From Lysobacter capsici (lineage in GTDB: Bacteria; Pseudomonadota; Gammaproteobacteria; Xanthomonadales; Xanthomonadaceae): DNA of 64,000 bases. The DNA lies in the NCBI RefSeq assembly GCF_014779555.2, contig NZ_CP094357.1, positions 2,914,001-2,978,000 on the forward strand, written 5' to 3'. The notes beneath the pieces were generated by a model. That model ran no database searches. It was not told the DNA's origin and saw nothing but the letters and a program-made list of their open reading frames with translations. Of the stretch, positions 16,346-25,973 are shown piece by piece (position 1 is the stretch's first letter; the number at the start of each line of letters is the position of its first letter). Position numbers and translations under genes: made by a program.

Positions 16346-17676
16346 GGCACCAACGCAATGAGTTCGAGCTTGAGTTCACGCAGGCCGGACGGCACGTAGA
16401 TCATCAGCGATTGCGATTTGATCATGCGTTCGTACAGCGGCCCGCGCGGTTCGATGGCGAAGTAGTAGCTGCCCGGGCGCACCGGAATCGCCGCCGGCAC
16501 TTGCGCGGCGTGGGCGAGCTTGAGACCCGGCAGCGCCGACAGCACGCACTTCTCGACATCGTCCGGCGCGCCGACCTTGAAGCGCACCGGGATGGTCTGG
16601 ATGAGTTCGGGACCGGGGATATCGGCGGCGACGCCCAGGTAGAACACCGATTTTTCGTCGATACGCTGCGAGTCCAATCGGCCCAGGTGGAACGACGGCT
16701 TGACCTCCGACAACGCGATCTGGAAGTAGCGCGCCGAGATCACCGTATCGAGCAGTTCGCGGATCATGTCGAACAACCGCTCGAACCCGGCCTCGGGTTG
16801 CGCGTGCGCGTAGTGGGGCAGGTCGCTGAGGCTGTAGATCTTGGAGAACGTCAGCAGCGAACCGGCCAGCCGCAGCAATTCCTGATGCAGGCGTTCGGGG
16901 TGCAGTCCGGGATGACGGAACAGGTGCGAGAGCGCGGCGAACGAGCTGTTGACCGTATGCAGCAGCCAGAACGAGGCGATGTCGCCGGAACGGAATTCGA
17001 TGATGTGCTGCGACGGCTCGCGGTGCAGTCCGTACAGCGCGTCGGTCTTGGCCTGCAGCGAATCGAGCAGGCGCCGCAGCTGCGCATGCAGTTGCGTCGA
17101 CGAGGCGATGCTCAGCGACGGCGCCAGGAACGCGTCGTCGAATTCGAAACCGCCGGTGGAGGTACGGCGCACGCGCGCGACCGGCACGGTCACGTAGGGA
17201 TCGCGCGGTTCGTCATCGGTGAGCAGGCGCACGCTCTTGCGCAGGTAAGCCAGTTCGGCCTCGCTGGCATCGGTGTACAGGTCCAGGGTCGGCTGGTTGT
17301 GCTGGGTGAAGCGCGCCGATGCGCCGCTGCCGCCATCGGCGCAATTGCCGCCGTGTTCCTTGAGCAGGGGCAGGGCGAGGTGGATCGTGGTCGACTGCAC
17401 GCCGGCCGGCAGATCGGTCAGGCTGACCGCCTCGGGCAGTTCGTCGTCGCCGGGCGCGGCGTAGCTTTCGCCGTCGGGGAAGATCGCCGACAACTGCAGC
17501 GCGCGCAGGGTGCCGCTGGCGAGGCTCTGGACATCGAAACGGGCCTGGCGCAGGCCCCAGGCATACGGATGCAGCGCCGTGGAGAGGTCCTGCAGACGCC
17601 CCTCGTGGTACGCATCCTGACGCTGAAAATGCTGGGGGCGCAGGAACAGGCCCTCACCCCAGAAAACCTTGGACAT
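16342..17676 (-). CDS. tssK: T6SS baseplate protein TssK
   Basis: 444 residues from the start at 17676, whose first residues MSKVFWGEGLFLRPQHFQ are the diagnostic N-terminus of TssK. TssK trimers link the baseplate to the TssJLM membrane complex. The C-terminal part (GSYYFAIEPRGPLYERMIKSQSL) is also family-typical. The frame extends upstream to 17733 but that addition has no homology pattern. The stop overlaps tssL by 4 bases; tssJ lies 254 bases upstream on the same strand. Confidence 0.94.
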   Translation of the reverse strand: MSKVFWGEGLFLRPQHFQRQDAYHEGRLQDLSTALHPYAWGLRQARFDVQSLASGTLRALQLSAIFPDGESYAAPGDDELPEAVSLTDLPAGVQSTTIHLALPLLKEHGGNCADGGSGASARFTQHNQPTLDLYTDASEAELAYLRKSVRLLTDDEPRDPYVTVPVARVRRTSTGGFEFDDAFLAPSLSIASSTQLHAQLRRLLDSLQAKTDALYGLHREPSQHIIEFRSGDIASFWLLHTVNSSFAALSHLFRHPGLHPERLHQELLRLAGSLLTFSKIYSLSDLPHYAHAQPEAGFERLFDMIRELLDTVISARYFQIALSEVKPSFHLGRLDSQRIDEKSVFYLGVAADIPGPELIQTIPVRFKVGAPDDVEKCVLSALPGLKLAHAAQVPAAIPVRPGSYYFAIEPRGPLYERMIKSQSLMIYVPSGLRELKLELIALVP

Positions 17677-17898
17677 CCGACTCACGCGTGCCTCGCTGCA
17701 ATCCATTGATGACGACCGTCGGGGGCGAACCAAGCCTCGGACCAGCCCTGACCGACGGGTGGTGGGACGGGCCGTCGCTCGGCAAAAACGCCGGAGCGAA
17801 GGGCATTGGTTCGTTTAACGCCTGCCGCCCCTATCCATTGGGTGACCCTGGGCGACAGGGCGAGGGTACTACAACTGGTACGAGCGTACTTCCGACCA

Positions 17899-17920
17899 CC
17901 GGCCGCGATGCCGCGGCCGG
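17899..17920 (-). terminator. Hairpin just after tssJ, possible attenuator before tssK
   Basis: A perfect 9-bp stem (CCGGCCGCG / CGCGGCCGG, loop ATGC) lies 10 bases past the tssJ stop on the minus strand. No U-run follows, so full termination is doubtful. It may limit read-through or mark an mRNA end in the unusually long tssJ-tssK gap (17677-17930), where I see no gene. Confidence 0.4.
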
Positions 17921-17930
17921 GGCGCCCGGT

Positions 17931-18575
17931 TCAGCGACGCGGCTTGGTGCAGTTCACCGACGACAGCGAATTGGCCGCCGACGACAGGGTCGTGGTCAGG
18001 GCCGGGGTGTCGGTCGCGGTCATCGCGCAGGCGTGCAGGCCGATGGTGATGCCGTCCTTGATCGCCTTGCGGCTGTCGAAGGAAAACCGCCAGCGGCTCG
18101 CGGCCGGGCTCCTGAACAGCGCGACCACGCCCAGGTGGCTGGCCGAGCCGGGCAGCTTCTGCTGGACTTCGTGGCGCTGGCCCGGGGTCATCAGGATCTC
18201 GTTGACCTCGATCAGGTCGCTGCCGAGAGCCTCTTTCTCGCGGGCCTCGTCGAGGAAGGCCTCGAACGGCGCCTGCTCGAAGCGCTGGGTGTCCTTAAGC
18301 TGGTAGATCCGCACCACCAGGGCCAGGGCTTTCTTCTCGGTGCCGGCGTTGAGATTGTCGCCGGCATACAGGCGAAGTGGGACGGAGTACTCGGTATTGA
18401 TGTCCGGAGCGGACGGCTTCTTGAGCCCGAACGCTTCCATGCTCTTGCCCATCGCCTCCTTGACGCCGCCCGGGGCGGAGCATCCGGCGCCGAGCAGGGC
18501 CGCCGCGGCGAGCAAGGCCGGGGCCAGCGTGCGAAAGCCGGCGGGGCGAACCCGAGTGGGGGAAACAGTGTCCAT
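17931..18575 (-). CDS. tssJ: T6SS outer-membrane lipoprotein TssJ
   Basis: 214 residues from the start at 18575. The signal peptide ends in LGAGC, with Cys32 as the lipidation site. The body matches TssJ: YSVPLRLYAGDNLN, ALALVVRIYQLKD, FEQAPFEAFLD and LTPGQ-like MTPGQRHEVQQ. TssJ anchors the membrane complex at the outer membrane by binding the TssM periplasmic domain. It is the first gene of the minus-strand tssJ-tssK-tssL-vgrG-2 run and is divergent from the tssB operon. Upstream in-frame codons exist but would disturb the signal peptide. Confidence 0.9.
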   Translation of the reverse strand: MDTVSPTRVRPAGFRTLAPALLAAAALLGAGCSAPGGVKEAMGKSMEAFGLKKPSAPDINTEYSVPLRLYAGDNLNAGTEKKALALVVRIYQLKDTQRFEQAPFEAFLDEAREKEALGSDLIEVNEILMTPGQRHEVQQKLPGSASHLGVVALFRSPAASRWRFSFDSRKAIKDGITIGLHACAMTATDTPALTTTLSSAANSLSSVNCTKPRR

Positions 18576-18683
18576 ATCGCGTCTTGCTCCATGTCGTCTT
18601 GCACAGGGGCTCATGCGGTCACGCCGTCCCCTGCCACCGGCGTGAAGTGCTTCCAACAATCAAGATGCTAGTTCCCGGTCACC

Positions 18684-18712
18684 TTGACGACCGTGACAAA
18701 GGCTACTATACC
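18684..18712 (+). promoter_or_regulatory. Sigma-70-type promoter for the tssB operon
   Basis: TTGACG (18684-18689), 17 bases, TATACC (18707-18712): close to consensus at optimal spacing, about 90 bases before the first gene of the plus-strand T6SS operon. Confidence 0.6.
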
Positions 18713-18803
18713 GGCCGAAGGTGTAAACCAGACTCGCCAGCGACCGGAATCGGGCGACGTCCGCACCTTGCTACATGAGCGCCGACAAGGAGAGTACAGC
18801 CCC

Positions 18804-19388
18804 ATGAAATACGTTTCCCCCACCGCAGCAAACCGTTGGCTCATCGCCATCTTCTTCGCCACCACCCTGGCTTCCTGCGCCAGCGGCGGCGGTTCCAAAA
18901 AAGCCGGCAACGACTACGCCACCTTGCTTCGCAACGCCGAGGCCCAGCTTTCCGCCGGCCACGTCGAGCAGGCGCTGGTCGGATTCAACGCCGCCTCGCA
19001 GGCCGACCCGACTCGCAAAGAACCCTGGCTGCGCAGCGCCCAGCTGCAGTTCGATGCCGGCAACTACGGCCGCGCCATCGTCGCCGCCGAAGAAGTCCTC
19101 AAGCGCGATCCCAGCGACAAGATCGCCGACAGCGTACTCACTGTGAGTGGATTGCGTGTGGCTTCCAAGTCGTTGGCCCGACTGCAGGGCAACGGCGCGT
19201 TGTCGTCGAGCAGCGCGCAGAAGGAAGCCAGGGATCTGGTCACGACCCTGCGCAACACCATGGGCAACGACTTCGTCGCCGGCGAAGAGGCCAAGCCGGC
19301 CCGCCCCGCGCCCAAGCCCGCCCCGCGCCCGAGCAAGAAGCCCGCCACGCCGGCCGCGCCGCCCAAGGACGACAACCCGTTCAATTAA
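18804..19388 (+). CDS. TPR-containing lipoprotein associated with the T6SS
   Basis: 194 residues from ATG 18804, preceded by AAGGAGAG (18787-18794). The signal peptide ends LASC (Cys25 lipidated). Residues about 35-105 form two TPR-like helical repeats (NDYATLLRNAEAQLSAGHVEQALVGFNAAS; YGRAIVAAEEVLKRDP). The C-terminus is a Pro/Ala/Lys-rich tail. It is the first gene of the operon that continues with tssB and tssC 42 bases later. Its role is unknown; as an outer-membrane or periplasmic scaffold next to sheath genes it may assist assembly of the machine, which is inference. Confidence 0.75.
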   Translation: MKYVSPTAANRWLIAIFFATTLASCASGGGSKKAGNDYATLLRNAEAQLSAGHVEQALVGFNAASQADPTRKEPWLRSAQLQFDAGNYGRAIVAAEEVLKRDPSDKIADSVLTVSGLRVASKSLARLQGNGALSSSSAQKEARDLVTTLRNTMGNDFVAGEEAKPARPAPKPAPRPSKKPATPAAPPKDDNPFN

Positions 19389-19430
19389 TGCAGTAACACG
19401 GTCAGGCGATAACGCCATGGAGAAGATGTG

Positions 19431-19937
19431 ATGGCCAAGAAGGAAAGCATTCAAAAGCGGCTGCAGAAAGTCCGGCCGCCTCGGGTTCAGTTGACCTACG
19501 ACGTCGAGAAGGGCGACGCGATCGAACAGAAGGAAATTCCGTTCGTGGTCGGCGTATTGGGCGATTTCAGCGGCAAGCAGGACGGCCCGCAGCCCAAGAT
19601 CAAGGACCGCAAGTTCGTCAACGTCGACATGGACAACTTCGACGAAGTGCTCGAAGGCATGGCGCCGCGCGCGGTGTTTCGCGTGCCCAACAAGATCAGC
19701 GACGCCGGCGGCGAATTCGGCGTGGAGCTCAACTTCAAGTCGATCGAGGACTTCCGTCCCGAGGCGGTGGTGCAGCAGGTCGAACCGCTGCGCAAGTTGC
19801 TGGAGGCGCGCACCAAGCTCGCCGATCTGCGCAACAAGCTCGCCGGCAACGAGAAGCTCGAGGACCTGCTCAACGACGTGCTGAACAACACCGAGCAGCT
19901 CAAGAAACTCGGCGCTCAGCCGAGCGGTCAGGAGTAA
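19431..19937 (+). CDS. tssB: T6SS sheath small subunit TssB (VipA)
   Basis: 168 residues starting MAKKESIQKRL; a GTG directly before (19428) is possible but the GGAGAAG site at 19419-19425 fits ATG 19431. Family signatures: VQLTYDVEKGDA, PFVVGVLGDFSG, and FVNVDMDNFDEVL. TssB and TssC form the contractile sheath that drives the tube outward and is recycled by ClpV. The stop is two bases before the tssC start. Confidence 0.95.
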   Translation: MAKKESIQKRLQKVRPPRVQLTYDVEKGDAIEQKEIPFVVGVLGDFSGKQDGPQPKIKDRKFVNVDMDNFDEVLEGMAPRAVFRVPNKISDAGGEFGVELNFKSIEDFRPEAVVQQVEPLRKLLEARTKLADLRNKLAGNEKLEDLLNDVLNNTEQLKKLGAQPSGQE

Positions 19938-19939
19938 GC

Positions 19940-21433
19940 ATGAACGCAACGCAAGCCGCCGGCGCCAGCGCCGCTGCCGCCGGTACCGAGGAACTCGGCC
20001 TGCTCGACCAGATCGTCGAGAAGAGCAAGGTCGCCAAGTCCGCCGCCGAGCACGAACGCGCCAAGGACCTGATCTCCGAACTCGCCCGCGAAGTCCTGGA
20101 AGGCACGGTCGTCGTTTCCGACAACCTCAACCTGACCCTCGACGCGCGCGTGGCCGAACTGGACCGGCTGATCTCCGATCAGCTCAACGCGATCATGCAC
20201 ACGCCGCAGTTCCAGCAGCTGGAAAGCTCCTGGCGCGGTCTGCACTACCTGTGCTCGCAGACCTCCACCGGCACCCAGCTCAAGATCAAGGTGTTCAACG
20301 CGCCCAAGCGCGAACTGGTCAAGGACTTCAAGTCGGCGATCGATTTCGACCAGAGCTCGCTGTTCAAGAAGGTCTACGAGGAAGAGTTCGGCACCTTCGG
20401 CGGCTCGCCGTTCGGCGCCTTGCTCGGCGACTACTACATCGGCCGCCAGGCCGAGGACATGTACTTCGTCGAACAGATGGGCCACGTCGCCGCCGCCGCG
20501 CACGCGCCGTTCATCTCGGCCGCGTCGGAGGAAATGTTCGGTCTGGAGACCTTCACCGACCTGGGCAAGCCGCGCGACATGGCCAAGGTGTTCGACACCG
20601 TCGAATACGCCAAGTGGAAGTCGTTCCGCGAATCCGAGGACAGCCGCTACGTCGGCCTGACTCTGCCGCGCTTCCTGGGCCGCCTGCCGTACAACCCGAA
20701 GGACGGCACCACGGTCGAAGGTTTCAACTTCGTCGAGGAAGTCGACGGCCAGGACCACGGCAAGTACCTGTGGTGCAACACCGCCTATGCCTTCGGCGCG
20801 CGCCTGACCAAGGCGTTCGAGGACTACTCCTGGTGCGCGGCGATCCGCGGCGTGGAAGGCGGCGGCCTGGTCGAGGACCTGCCGACCCACACCTTCCGCA
20901 CCGACGACGGCGAAGTCGCGCTCAAGTGCCCGACCGAGATCGCGATCACCGACCGTCGCGAGAAAGAGCTCAGCGACCTGGGCTTCATCCCGCTGGTGCA
21001 TTGCAAGAACACCGACTACGCCGCGTTCTTCGGCGCGCAGTCGGCGCAGAAGGCCAAGAAGTACAACACCGACTCGGCGAACGCGAACTCGTCGCTGTCG
21101 GCGCAGTTGCAGTACATGTTTGCGGTGTCGCGCATCGCCCATTACCTCAAGGCGATGATGCGCGAGAAGATCGGCAGCTTCGCTTCGGCCGGCAACGTCG
21201 AGGACTTCCTGAACCGTTGGATCGCGCAGTACGTGCTGCTCGACGACAACGCGACCCAGGACGCCAAGGCCGAGCACCCGTTGCGCGAAGCGTCGATCCA
21301 GGTATCGGAGGTGCCGGGTCGTCCCGGCGTCTACCGCGCGGTGGCGTTCTTGCGGCCGCACTTCCAGCTCGATGAGCTGTCGGTGTCCTTGCGGTTGGTC
21401 GCGGAACTGCCGGCAGGGGCCAAGAAGGGTTAG
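19940..21433 (+). CDS. tssC: T6SS sheath large subunit TssC (VipB)
   Basis: 497 residues, the normal TssC length. Recognisable segments: LESSWRGLHYLCSQT, FGALLGDYYIG, SRYVGLTLPRFLGRLPY, WCNTAYAFGARLT, and LSDLGFIPLVHCKNTDYA. It follows tssB with a 2-base gap and an AGGAG site at 19930-19934. It forms the sheath lattice with TssB. Confidence 0.96.
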   Translation: MNATQAAGASAAAAGTEELGLLDQIVEKSKVAKSAAEHERAKDLISELAREVLEGTVVVSDNLNLTLDARVAELDRLISDQLNAIMHTPQFQQLESSWRGLHYLCSQTSTGTQLKIKVFNAPKRELVKDFKSAIDFDQSSLFKKVYEEEFGTFGGSPFGALLGDYYIGRQAEDMYFVEQMGHVAAAAHAPFISAASEEMFGLETFTDLGKPRDMAKVFDTVEYAKWKSFRESEDSRYVGLTLPRFLGRLPYNPKDGTTVEGFNFVEEVDGQDHGKYLWCNTAYAFGARLTKAFEDYSWCAAIRGVEGGGLVEDLPTHTFRTDDGEVALKCPTEIAITDRREKELSDLGFIPLVHCKNTDYAAFFGAQSAQKAKKYNTDSANANSSLSAQLQYMFAVSRIAHYLKAMMREKIGSFASAGNVEDFLNRWIAQYVLLDDNATQDAKAEHPLREASIQVSEVPGRPGVYRAVAFLRPHFQLDELSVSLRLVAELPAGAKKG

Positions 21434-21577
21434 AGCAGCGCCCCGGTCGAGTGGTAAAGGGCATGGAGCCCTGATGGCACTACTTTTTTCAACTGGCTTC
21501 ACATCTGGCGGTTATTCCCAATCAACGCCGAATCTCTCGGCAAACTCAACGTCTCATGGAAGATAAGGAACCTATTT

Positions 21578-22111
21578 ATGTCTATTGGCAACCAAGAACC
21601 GAAGCAGAAGCCCAGCGTTTTCCTCAAGATCGGTCCGTTCAAGGGCGAGTCCCGCGACAACGATCACAAGGACTGGATCGAGCTGCTCGATTTCAATTTC
21701 GAGGTGACCCAGCCGCGTTCGGCCACGGGCTCCTCGACCGGCGGTCACACCGCCGCGCGCTCGGAAATCTCGACCATCAACATCCTCAAGGAAGCCGATC
21801 TGTCCTCGACGGCGTTCCTGCAGGCTGCGTCCAACGGCACCACCCTGGACAAGATGACCGTGAACGTCCGCCGCGCGGACGGCAAGGATGGCAAGGCCAT
21901 CAACTACCGCGTCTTCGAGGCGATGAACATCGTCGTCAGCAAGGTGCGCACCTTCATCGGCAATAACGGTCTGTTGATGGAGGAGATCCAGCTCTCCATC
22001 GCGACCATGAAGGACACCTACACCGCGCAGGGCATCGAAGGCGGTCCGAAGGGCAACAGCACCTTCCAGTACAGCTGGTCGAAGAACACCCCGCAGTACG
22101 CAGCAAGCTAA
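21578..22111 (+). CDS. hcp: T6SS tube protein Hcp (TssD)
   Basis: 177 residues. Hexamers of Hcp stack into the inner tube and can carry small effectors. Typical sequence: VFLKIGPFKGES, IELLDFNFEVTQPRS, GGHTAARSEIS, and the C-terminal AQGIEGG and FQYSWSKN. The start is set by AAGGAA (21565-21570) seven bases before ATG. The 144-base AT-richer leader after tssC suggests separate control, and a hairpin follows the gene. Confidence 0.95.
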   Translation: MSIGNQEPKQKPSVFLKIGPFKGESRDNDHKDWIELLDFNFEVTQPRSATGSSTGGHTAARSEISTINILKEADLSSTAFLQAASNGTTLDKMTVNVRRADGKDGKAINYRVFEAMNIVVSKVRTFIGNNGLLMEEIQLSIATMKDTYTAQGIEGGPKGNSTFQYSWSKNTPQYAAS

Positions 22112-22172
22112 GTTCGAGGTTGCCGTGGCCGGTGCCCGCACGGGTGTCGCGCCCATGGACGATGCAAACCGG

Positions 22173-22198
22173 CCGGCGGCGGATTTTTCCGCCGCCGG
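22173..22198 (+). terminator. Hairpin after hcp, probable attenuator
   Basis: An 11-bp perfect stem (CCGGCGGCGGA / TCCGCCGCCGG) with a TTTT loop, 60 bases after hcp. Only two Ts follow, so termination is likely partial. This would allow high hcp expression with reduced read-through into tssE. Confidence 0.5.
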
Positions 22199-22461
22199 TT
22201 CTACATCCCGGTCGCAAGCCGCACGATCGCAAGCCGCCCGGCCGCATATGAAAGCCGCGGCAACGGATGCTCGCTGCGGGCGATGCGAACGACGCAGCAG
22301 TTCCTGGCGCAGGCCGCCGAGCGATGTTTGCGCCGATCGGCCCGCGACAGGCGACGGCCCGCAGCGCGGACGACGCGGCGGCCGATCACAGGTTCCAGGG
22401 AATGGAAGCACGGCCGCAGGTTCCGCCAGGACAGGCGCCGACGAACGACAGGAAGCGCGAG

Positions 22462-22950
22462 ATGAAAGGATTCGAACCCAGCCTGCTGGAAAAACTGTTC
22501 GACGACGAGCCCAAGTCGGCCAGCGCCGGACGCATCTTCAAGTCGATCTCGGTCGACCAGTACAAGGAATCGGTGGCCCGCGACCTGGAAGGTCTGCTCA
22601 ACAGCCGCGCCGCCTTCACCGAGGACGAACTCAAGTCGTTTCCGAATTGCCAGCGCTCGCTGATGACCTTCGGCCTGCGCGACTTCTCCGCGCTGAGCCT
22701 GGCCAACGCCTTCGACCGCGCCGCCATCTGCCGCTCGCTGGAGCAGTCCATCGCCCGTCACGAACCGCGCCTGCACAACGTCCGCGTCGCGCTGGAGAAC
22801 CACGCGCGCAGCGCCGGCGGCCTGCGCTTCGCCATTCACGGCTTGCTCGATCTGCACCCGGCGCGCGAGGCGATCAGCTTCGATGCGATGCTGCAGCCCA
22901 ATACGCTGCAGTACTCGGTCGTGCGTCAGCGCCGGGTCGCGGCGGTTTGA
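22462..22950 (+). CDS. tssE: T6SS baseplate protein TssE (gp25-like)
   Basis: 162 residues from ATG 22462 (MKGFEPSLLEKLFDDE), with GGAAG seven bases upstream; the open frame continues upstream without a plausible start. The gp25 lysozyme-like fold signature is present (YKESVARDLEGLLNSR, FGLRDFSALS, IARHEPRLHNVRV). TssE is a wedge component of the baseplate with TssF, TssG and TssK. tssF starts 13 bases downstream. Confidence 0.92.
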   Translation: MKGFEPSLLEKLFDDEPKSASAGRIFKSISVDQYKESVARDLEGLLNSRAAFTEDELKSFPNCQRSLMTFGLRDFSALSLANAFDRAAICRSLEQSIARHEPRLHNVRVALENHARSAGGLRFAIHGLLDLHPAREAISFDAMLQPNTLQYSVVRQRRVAAV

Positions 22951-22963
22951 ACAGGACGGGCTG

Positions 22964-24799
22964 ATGGAAGATTTGCTGCCTTTTTACGAGCGCGAACTGG
23001 CTTTCCTGCGTCGCTACGGACGCGATTTCGCCGAGCGTTACCCCAAGATCGCCAGCCGCCTGCTGCTGTCCGCCGACGGCAGCCAGGACCCGCATGTCGA
23101 ACGCCTGATCGAATCGTTCGCGCTGCTCAGCGCGCGGGTGTCGAAGAAGATCGAGGACGACTACCCCGAGTTCACCGAAGCGCTGCTGGAAGTGCTGTAC
23201 CCGCATTATCTGCGGCCGTTTCCCTCGTGCTCGATCGCGCGCTTCGACGCCGGCTCCGGCCTGGCCAAGCTCAGCGCGCCGGTCACGATCCCGCGCGGCA
23301 CCTTGCTGCATTCGCGCCAGGTGCGCGGGGTGAGCTGCAAGTTCCGCACCGCCTACGACGTGGTGCTGGCGCCGATCCGGGTGGCCAAGGCGAGCTTTCG
23401 CACCATCGTCGAAGCGCCGATGACGGTGACCTTGCCGCAAGGCAGCGGCGGGCAGATTTCGCTGTCGTTCGAATTGCTGGGCGATCAACCTTCGCTGGCC
23501 AAGCTCGGGCTGGATTCGTTGCGCCTGTTCGCCGACGGCGAGCCCTCGTTCTGCGCCGCGCTGCGCGACACCTTGACCATGAACCTGCGTGCGGCCTACA
23601 TCGAGCCGACCGGCAGCAACCGCTGGTACGCCTTGCCGAAGATTCCGCTCAGCGAGGTCGGTTTCGCCGAGAACGAATCGCTGATCGACTATCCCGAGCG
23701 CTCGCATCCGGCCTACCGCCTGTTGACCGAGCTGTTCGCATTTCCGGAAAAATTCGGCTTCTTCGATCTCGACCTGAAGGCGCTGCGCGCTCATGCCGGC
23801 ACCGCTTTCACTTTGCATCTGATCGTCAAGAGCGCGCCGCTGGATTCGCCGGTGTCGCGGGTGCTCGAAGGCCTGAGCTCGGACAATATCGGCCTGGCCT
23901 GCGCGCCGGTGGTCAACCTGTTCGAACAGCATGGCGAGCCGATCCGCGCGACCCATCGCACCGCCTCGTATCCAGTGATCGCCGACGCACGTCGCGCGTT
24001 CGCGTTCGAAGTGCATTCGATCGACTCGGTCAAGCGCGTGCGGCAGACCCCGCAGGGCGAGAAGATCACCGAGTTCCGCCCGTTCTATTCGCTGCATCAC
24101 GGCGAAACCCCGGACAAGACCGGGCAGTACTGGCTCGCGCACCGCGACGATCAGGTCGCGCGGGTCAGTCCCGGCTACGAGACCGAACTGTCCTTCGTCG
24201 ATCTGGATTTCAATCCGGTATTGCCGCAGACCGACATCATCAGCCTGGAGCTGACCTGCAGCAATCGCGATCTGCCCACGCATCTGGCCTATAACGTGCA
24301 GGGCGGCGATCTGACCATGGAAGGCGGCGGCGCGGCGCGTTCGATCAGCCTGTTGCGCAAGCCCAGCCGGCCGCTGCGGTTCGAGCGCGGCCGCGGCGTG
24401 CAGTGGCGGCTGATCTCGCATCTGAGCCTCAACCACCTGTCCCTGACCCAGAGCGGCCTGCCCGCGCTGAAGGAGATGCTGCGCCTGTACGACACCGCGC
24501 GTTCGGCGGTCACCGCGCGCCAGATCGAGGGCATCCTCGGCCTGGAGCACAAGGCCACCACCGCGTGGATGCCCGGTCGGCATTTCACCAGCGTGGTGCG
24601 CGGGATCGAGATCCGCCTGACCATCGACGAGCAGTACTTCGTGGGCACCGGCGTGGCCGCGTTCGCGAAGGTGCTCGACCACTTTTTCGGCCTGTATGTG
24701 CATGCCAACAGCTTCACGCAGCTGGTGCTGCTGTCGAGCCACGGCGGCGAGGTGTTGATCCAATGTCAACCGCGAAGCGGCGAATCGATCCTGGTGTAG
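22964..24799 (+). CDS. tssF: T6SS baseplate protein TssF
   Basis: 611 residues starting MEDLLPFYERELAFLRRYG, the diagnostic TssF N-terminus. Further family segments: FAERYPKIASRL, DDYPEFTEALLEVLYPHYLRPFPS, and RLLTELFAFPEKFGFFDLDL. It is the large wedge protein of the baseplate. The 3' end overlaps tssG by 37 bases, indicating translational coupling. Confidence 0.95.
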   Translation: MEDLLPFYERELAFLRRYGRDFAERYPKIASRLLLSADGSQDPHVERLIESFALLSARVSKKIEDDYPEFTEALLEVLYPHYLRPFPSCSIARFDAGSGLAKLSAPVTIPRGTLLHSRQVRGVSCKFRTAYDVVLAPIRVAKASFRTIVEAPMTVTLPQGSGGQISLSFELLGDQPSLAKLGLDSLRLFADGEPSFCAALRDTLTMNLRAAYIEPTGSNRWYALPKIPLSEVGFAENESLIDYPERSHPAYRLLTELFAFPEKFGFFDLDLKALRAHAGTAFTLHLIVKSAPLDSPVSRVLEGLSSDNIGLACAPVVNLFEQHGEPIRATHRTASYPVIADARRAFAFEVHSIDSVKRVRQTPQGEKITEFRPFYSLHHGETPDKTGQYWLAHRDDQVARVSPGYETELSFVDLDFNPVLPQTDIISLELTCSNRDLPTHLAYNVQGGDLTMEGGGAARSISLLRKPSRPLRFERGRGVQWRLISHLSLNHLSLTQSGLPALKEMLRLYDTARSAVTARQIEGILGLEHKATTAWMPGRHFTSVVRGIEIRLTIDEQYFVGTGVAAFAKVLDHFFGLYVHANSFTQLVLLSSHGGEVLIQCQPRSGESILV

Positions 24800-25851
24800 C
24801 CCAGCAGGTGCTCACCGAGCCGCATCGCTTCGAGTTCTTCCAGGCGATGCGGGTCCTCGAGCACATGTTCACGCGCCAGGGCATGGCCCAGCGCGATGTC
24901 GTGCCGACGCGGCTGCGCTTCGGCAACTCGCTGTCGCTCGGGTTTCCGGCCAGCGAGATCGAACAGGCGGTCGGCTACGACGAGCAGGGCATTGCGCTGG
25001 AAACCGCCGAGGCGATCGACGCGGCGGTCACCGCGATGGAGATCTCGGAAGTGCGGGTCACCCCGGCCTTCACCGGCCTGCTCGGCGTGGCCGGCGTGCT
25101 GCCGCTGCATTACACCGAGACCATCGCCCAGCGCGAGATCTACCAGCGCGACCGCACCGCGCGCGCGTTCCTGGACATGTTCACCAACCGCGCGGTGGCC
25201 CAGCACTATGCCGCGTGGAAGAAGTACCGCCTGCACGTGCAGTACGAGTTCGACCGGCGCGAACGTTTCCTGCCGCTGATCCTGTCGCTGGCCGGGGTCG
25301 GCCTGCACGCGTTGCGCGACCGCATGGTCGATGGCGAAAGCGACGTGTTCGACCAGGCGATCGCGCACTATGCCGGCGGCATTCGCCAGCATCCGGTGTC
25401 GGCGGTGTTCGTGCAGCGGATCCTGTCGGATTATTTCCAGGCGCCGTTGCGGGTCGAACAGTTCGTCGGTGCCTGGTACGTGGTGCCCGAGCAGCAGCGC
25501 ACGCGACTGGGCCAGAGCAATGCGCAGCTGGGCGCCACCGCGCTCGCCGGCGAACGCGTGTGGCAGCGCGACCTGCGCCTGCGGCTGTGGATCGGGCCGC
25601 TGGACCGCGAGCGCTTCCAGCGCTTTCTGCCCGGCGGCAGCGCGGCGCGCGCGCTGGCGAAGTGGCTGACCCTGCTGACCGGTTCCACCCTGGAATACGA
25701 AGTGCGCCTGATCCTGCGTCAGGACGATGTTCAGGGCGTACGCATGGACGAACACAACGGCGCGCGCCTGGGCTGGGACAGTTACCTGTGCTCGCGCCCG
25801 GCCGACAGCGACCGCTCGGATACGCGCTATCACATCCACACCTTGCAATAA
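24763..25851 (+). CDS. tssG: T6SS baseplate protein TssG
   Basis: 362 residues from ATG 24763, with GAGGTG 7 bases before it inside the end of tssF. TssG pattern: LTEPHRFEFFQAMRVLEHMF, LRFGNSLSLGFPASEIEQ, GLLGVAGVLPLHYTE, and the C-terminal LGWDSYLCSRP. It partners TssF in the baseplate wedge. Confidence 0.94.
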   Translation: MSTAKRRIDPGVAQQVLTEPHRFEFFQAMRVLEHMFTRQGMAQRDVVPTRLRFGNSLSLGFPASEIEQAVGYDEQGIALETAEAIDAAVTAMEISEVRVTPAFTGLLGVAGVLPLHYTETIAQREIYQRDRTARAFLDMFTNRAVAQHYAAWKKYRLHVQYEFDRRERFLPLILSLAGVGLHALRDRMVDGESDVFDQAIAHYAGGIRQHPVSAVFVQRILSDYFQAPLRVEQFVGAWYVVPEQQRTRLGQSNAQLGATALAGERVWQRDLRLRLWIGPLDRERFQRFLPGGSAARALAKWLTLLTGSTLEYEVRLILRQDDVQGVRMDEHNGARLGWDSYLCSRPADSDRSDTRYHIHTLQ

Positions 25852-25973
25852 CGCGATCACCGCCTTCAACGGAGCTCATACCGCATGGACCGCCCACCTT
25901 TTCCAACGCCCCGCCGCAGCGGCCGCGTAACCCGCGTCGCCCCCGTCCATCAGCCATCGCGGACCCTCGACGC

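Noticed and set aside
21471-21487. Possible sigma-54 promoter before hcp (TGGCAC element)
   Set aside because: The -24 half matches, but the required GC at -12 is replaced by TT at the correct spacing.
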